DNA of 64,000 bases from JBBECJ01 sp963763325 (GTDB lineage: Bacteria; Chloroflexota; Chloroflexia; Thermomicrobiales; CFX8). The stretch covers positions 62,001 to 126,000 of the forward strand of contig CAVXOL010000011.1 in NCBI GenBank assembly GCA_963763325.1, read 5' to 3'. A program made the position numbers and the translations under genes. The notes under the pieces are model-generated. The model searched no databases. It saw nothing but the letters and a program-made list of their open reading frames with translations, and had not been told where the DNA came from. Within the stretch, counting starts at the first letter, position 1, and each line of letters begins with the position of its first letter. Below are positions 62,779-64,000 of the stretch, piece after piece.

Positions 62779-63828
62779 ATGCAATCCCGCGATGAGATTC
62801 GGCTGACAACGCTGGCGTCCTGCGCTGGCTGAGCGGCCAAGCTCGCGCCGGGGGCCCTGGCGCAGGTGTTGGCACCGCTCGCACAGCGGAGTGACCCGAA
62901 CCTGCTGGTCGGGTTGCAGACAAGCGATGACGCTGCCGTCTATCGGATGTCGGACGATCTGGCGTTGGTCCAGACAGTCGACTTCTTCCCGCCGGTCGTC
63001 GATGACCCCTACCTGTACGGGGCGATTGCGGCTGCCAACTCGCTCTCGGATGTCTTCGCAATGGGTGGCGAGCCGATGTTTGCGCTCAACATCGCCGCCT
63101 GGCCGGACGATCTTCCGCTTGAATACCTGTCCGAGATCTTCCGTGGCGGCGCCGACAAGGCGCAGGAGGCCGGCATCGTCATCGCCGGTGGCCATACCGT
63201 GACCGACGACGAGCCGAAGTACGGGCTGGTCGTCACCGGCAAGATAGACCCGCGACACGTCCTGACAAAGGCCGGTGCGCAGGTTGGTGACCGGCTCTTC
63301 GTGACCAAGCGCTTCGGGACCGGCCTCGTCACGACTGCCATCAAGCAGCAGGCGACGACGCAGGAGGATGCCGACGCGGCCGTCGAGAGCATGTTGCAGC
63401 TCAACGCACAGGCATCGCGTCTTGCGCGGGAGGTCGGTGTTCACGCGTGCACCGACATCACCGGCTTCGGCCTGCTCGGTCACGCGACAGAAGTCGCTGT
63501 CAAGAGTGGTGTCGCGATCGAAATCGACCATGCCGCGATCCCCTGGTTGCCTGGCGTCGCCCGCTACGCAGCCGAGGGGCGCTTTCCTGGCGGGGCGAAC
63601 CGCAACCGTGAGTATTACGAAACCCTGCCTGAAGCCGGCGTGACATTCGCGGACGACGTTGCTCCCGACATTCAGCGGCTGCTGTTCAACCCGGAAACGT
63701 CGGGGGGCCTGCTACTGGCTGTTGCCGCCGATCGCGGCGATGCGCTGCTGGAAGCATTCGCAGCTGCCGGTCACGGTATCTGGGAGATTGGGACGGCGCG
63801 CGACGGCCGTGGCATCGTCGTCGGCTGA
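62779..63828 (+). CDS. selD: Selenide, water dikinase (SelD), probable selenoprotein with in-frame UGA at residue 18
   Basis: SelD makes selenophosphate from selenide and ATP. From ATG 62779 (GGAGG upstream) the frame reads MQSRDEIRLTTLASCAG, then TGA at 62830-62832, then AAKLAPGALAQVLAPL. The TGA falls exactly at the catalytic Cys/Sec position of SelD (the usual pattern is G-C/U-x-x-K), and the partner Lys is at residue 21. The rest is a full SelD: TSDDAAVYRMSDDLALVQTV, AAANSLSDVFAMGGEPMFAL, IAGGHTVTDDEPKYGLVVTG, TDITGFGLLGHATEVAVKSG and LFNPETSGGLLLAVAA. Reading UGA as Sec gives 349 residues. A stem-loop follows the UGA. A start after the TGA would lose the active site, so selenocysteine is much the best reading. 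Confidence 0.9.
62830..62873 (+). promoter_or_regulatory. Putative bacterial SECIS element in selD
   Basis: Directly after the UGA (62830-62832), GCCAA (62836-62840) can pair with TTGGC (62869-62873), and GCGCC (62845-62849) pairs with GGCGC (62859-62863). The inner stem extends by a G-U and a G-C pair to a small G-rich loop around 62852-62856, 20-24 bases after the UGA. Position, two-part stem and a G in the apical loop fit bacterial SECIS hairpins that bind SelB. Not folded computationally. Confidence 0.7.
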
Positions 63829-64000
63829 GCGCGAGCCGGGCTGGAAGGCACGGCTGCGCGAACTGGGGCTGACGCCGAGCAAGGCGCTCGGCCAGAACTT
63901 CCTGCACGATCACGCCATTGTCCGCCGGATCGCCGAGAGTGCCGGGATCGGACCGGACGACACCGTCCTCGAAATCGGCCCCGGCCTCGGCATCCTGACC
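63809..64000 (+). CDS. rsmA: 16S rRNA dimethyladenosine transferase (RsmA/KsgA), N-terminal part
   Basis: A GTG at 63809 opens a frame that runs off the window end and overlaps selD by 20 bases. The protein reads MASSSAEREPGWKARLRELG then LTPSKALGQNFLHDHAIVRR, the KxxGQNFL signature of KsgA/RsmA, followed by the SAM motif TVLEIGPGLGILT. The enzyme dimethylates two adenines near the 3' end of 16S rRNA. The 3' end is beyond the window. Confidence 0.92.
   Translation, partial: MASSSAEREPGWKARLRELGLTPSKALGQNFLHDHAIVRRIAESAGIGPDDTVLEIGPGLGILT

Noticed and set aside
1..64000. CRISPR array
   Set aside because: No set of equally spaced direct repeats with unique spacers and no cas gene was seen; the repeats present are inverted or short tandem words.

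Overview
The window reads as chromosomal DNA of a high-GC bacterium, most plausibly a Chloroflexota member near the Thermomicrobia/Sphaerobacter group. This is inferred from overall gene style, Tat-exported lipoproteins with Thr/Pro-rich linkers, a groES-groEL operon under a perfect CIRCE box, a futalosine-type MqnA-like protein and C-rich palindromic repeats between genes. No rRNA, tRNA or CRISPR array was recognised. Many genes, including housekeeping ones such as prmC, are split by single-base frame changes, often at G/C runs and sometimes in compensating pairs. Residual sequencing or assembly indels are therefore a likely explanation for many of the apparent pseudogenes.

Layout. 0-2.4 kb: two GT4 glycosyltransferases, a flavin-reductase-like gene and two perfect palindromic repeats. 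2.5-7.6 kb (minus strand): a small secreted protein, then an ECF sigma factor, a membrane-anchored NHL-propeller protein (probable anti-sigma/sensor) and a Tat/lipoprotein solute-binding protein in one operon, then an MqnA-like gene. 7.7-26 kb: a surface-glycan island with an SDR epimerase, GT2, radical SAM/SPASM, GT2 and a NodU/CmcH-type carbamoyltransferase, a CdaR-type regulator, then gmhA-gmhB-hldE-GT9-GT9-GT-GT4, an SDR, a heptose-kinase-like GHMP kinase and a second gmhA. The island ends with a ~97% identical copy of the 3' half of the first epimerase. These genes should make and transfer activated heptose, with no recognisable hldD. 26-32 kb: a His-rich small protein, an SBP56/methanethiol-oxidase-like protein, a membrane protein with a His-rich loop, and a large AAA/TPR/LuxR regulator.

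32.1-37 kb: a compact signalling cassette made of a response-regulator/thioredoxin-reductase-like fusion without redox cysteines, a cyclic-nucleotide-binding histidine kinase, a truncated haemoglobin and a PAS-class III nucleotide cyclase. A perfect 11-bp hairpin precedes it. It looks like a self-contained gas/redox-to-cNMP-to-phosphorelay loop and is the best candidate here for an undescribed system. 38-44.7 kb: an accessory island with an IS5-like remnant, a broken SIR2-like gene, small phage-like genes, a methyltransferase and an HNH nuclease.

44.7-64 kb: mostly core genes (pheA, thpR, prfA, prmC with a palindromic repeat translated into its N-terminus, a MSOX-like oxidase, rpmB, groEL, groES, a Nif3-like gene, a CnoX-like thioredoxin). 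Mixed in are a hydrolase lipoprotein, an MNT nucleotidyltransferase, two TolB-like lipoprotein paralogues flanking a DUF2339 membrane protein, and finally selD and the start of rsmA. The selD gene has an in-frame UGA at the active-site position followed by a SECIS-like hairpin, so it is very probably a selenoprotein and the organism probably makes selenocysteine.
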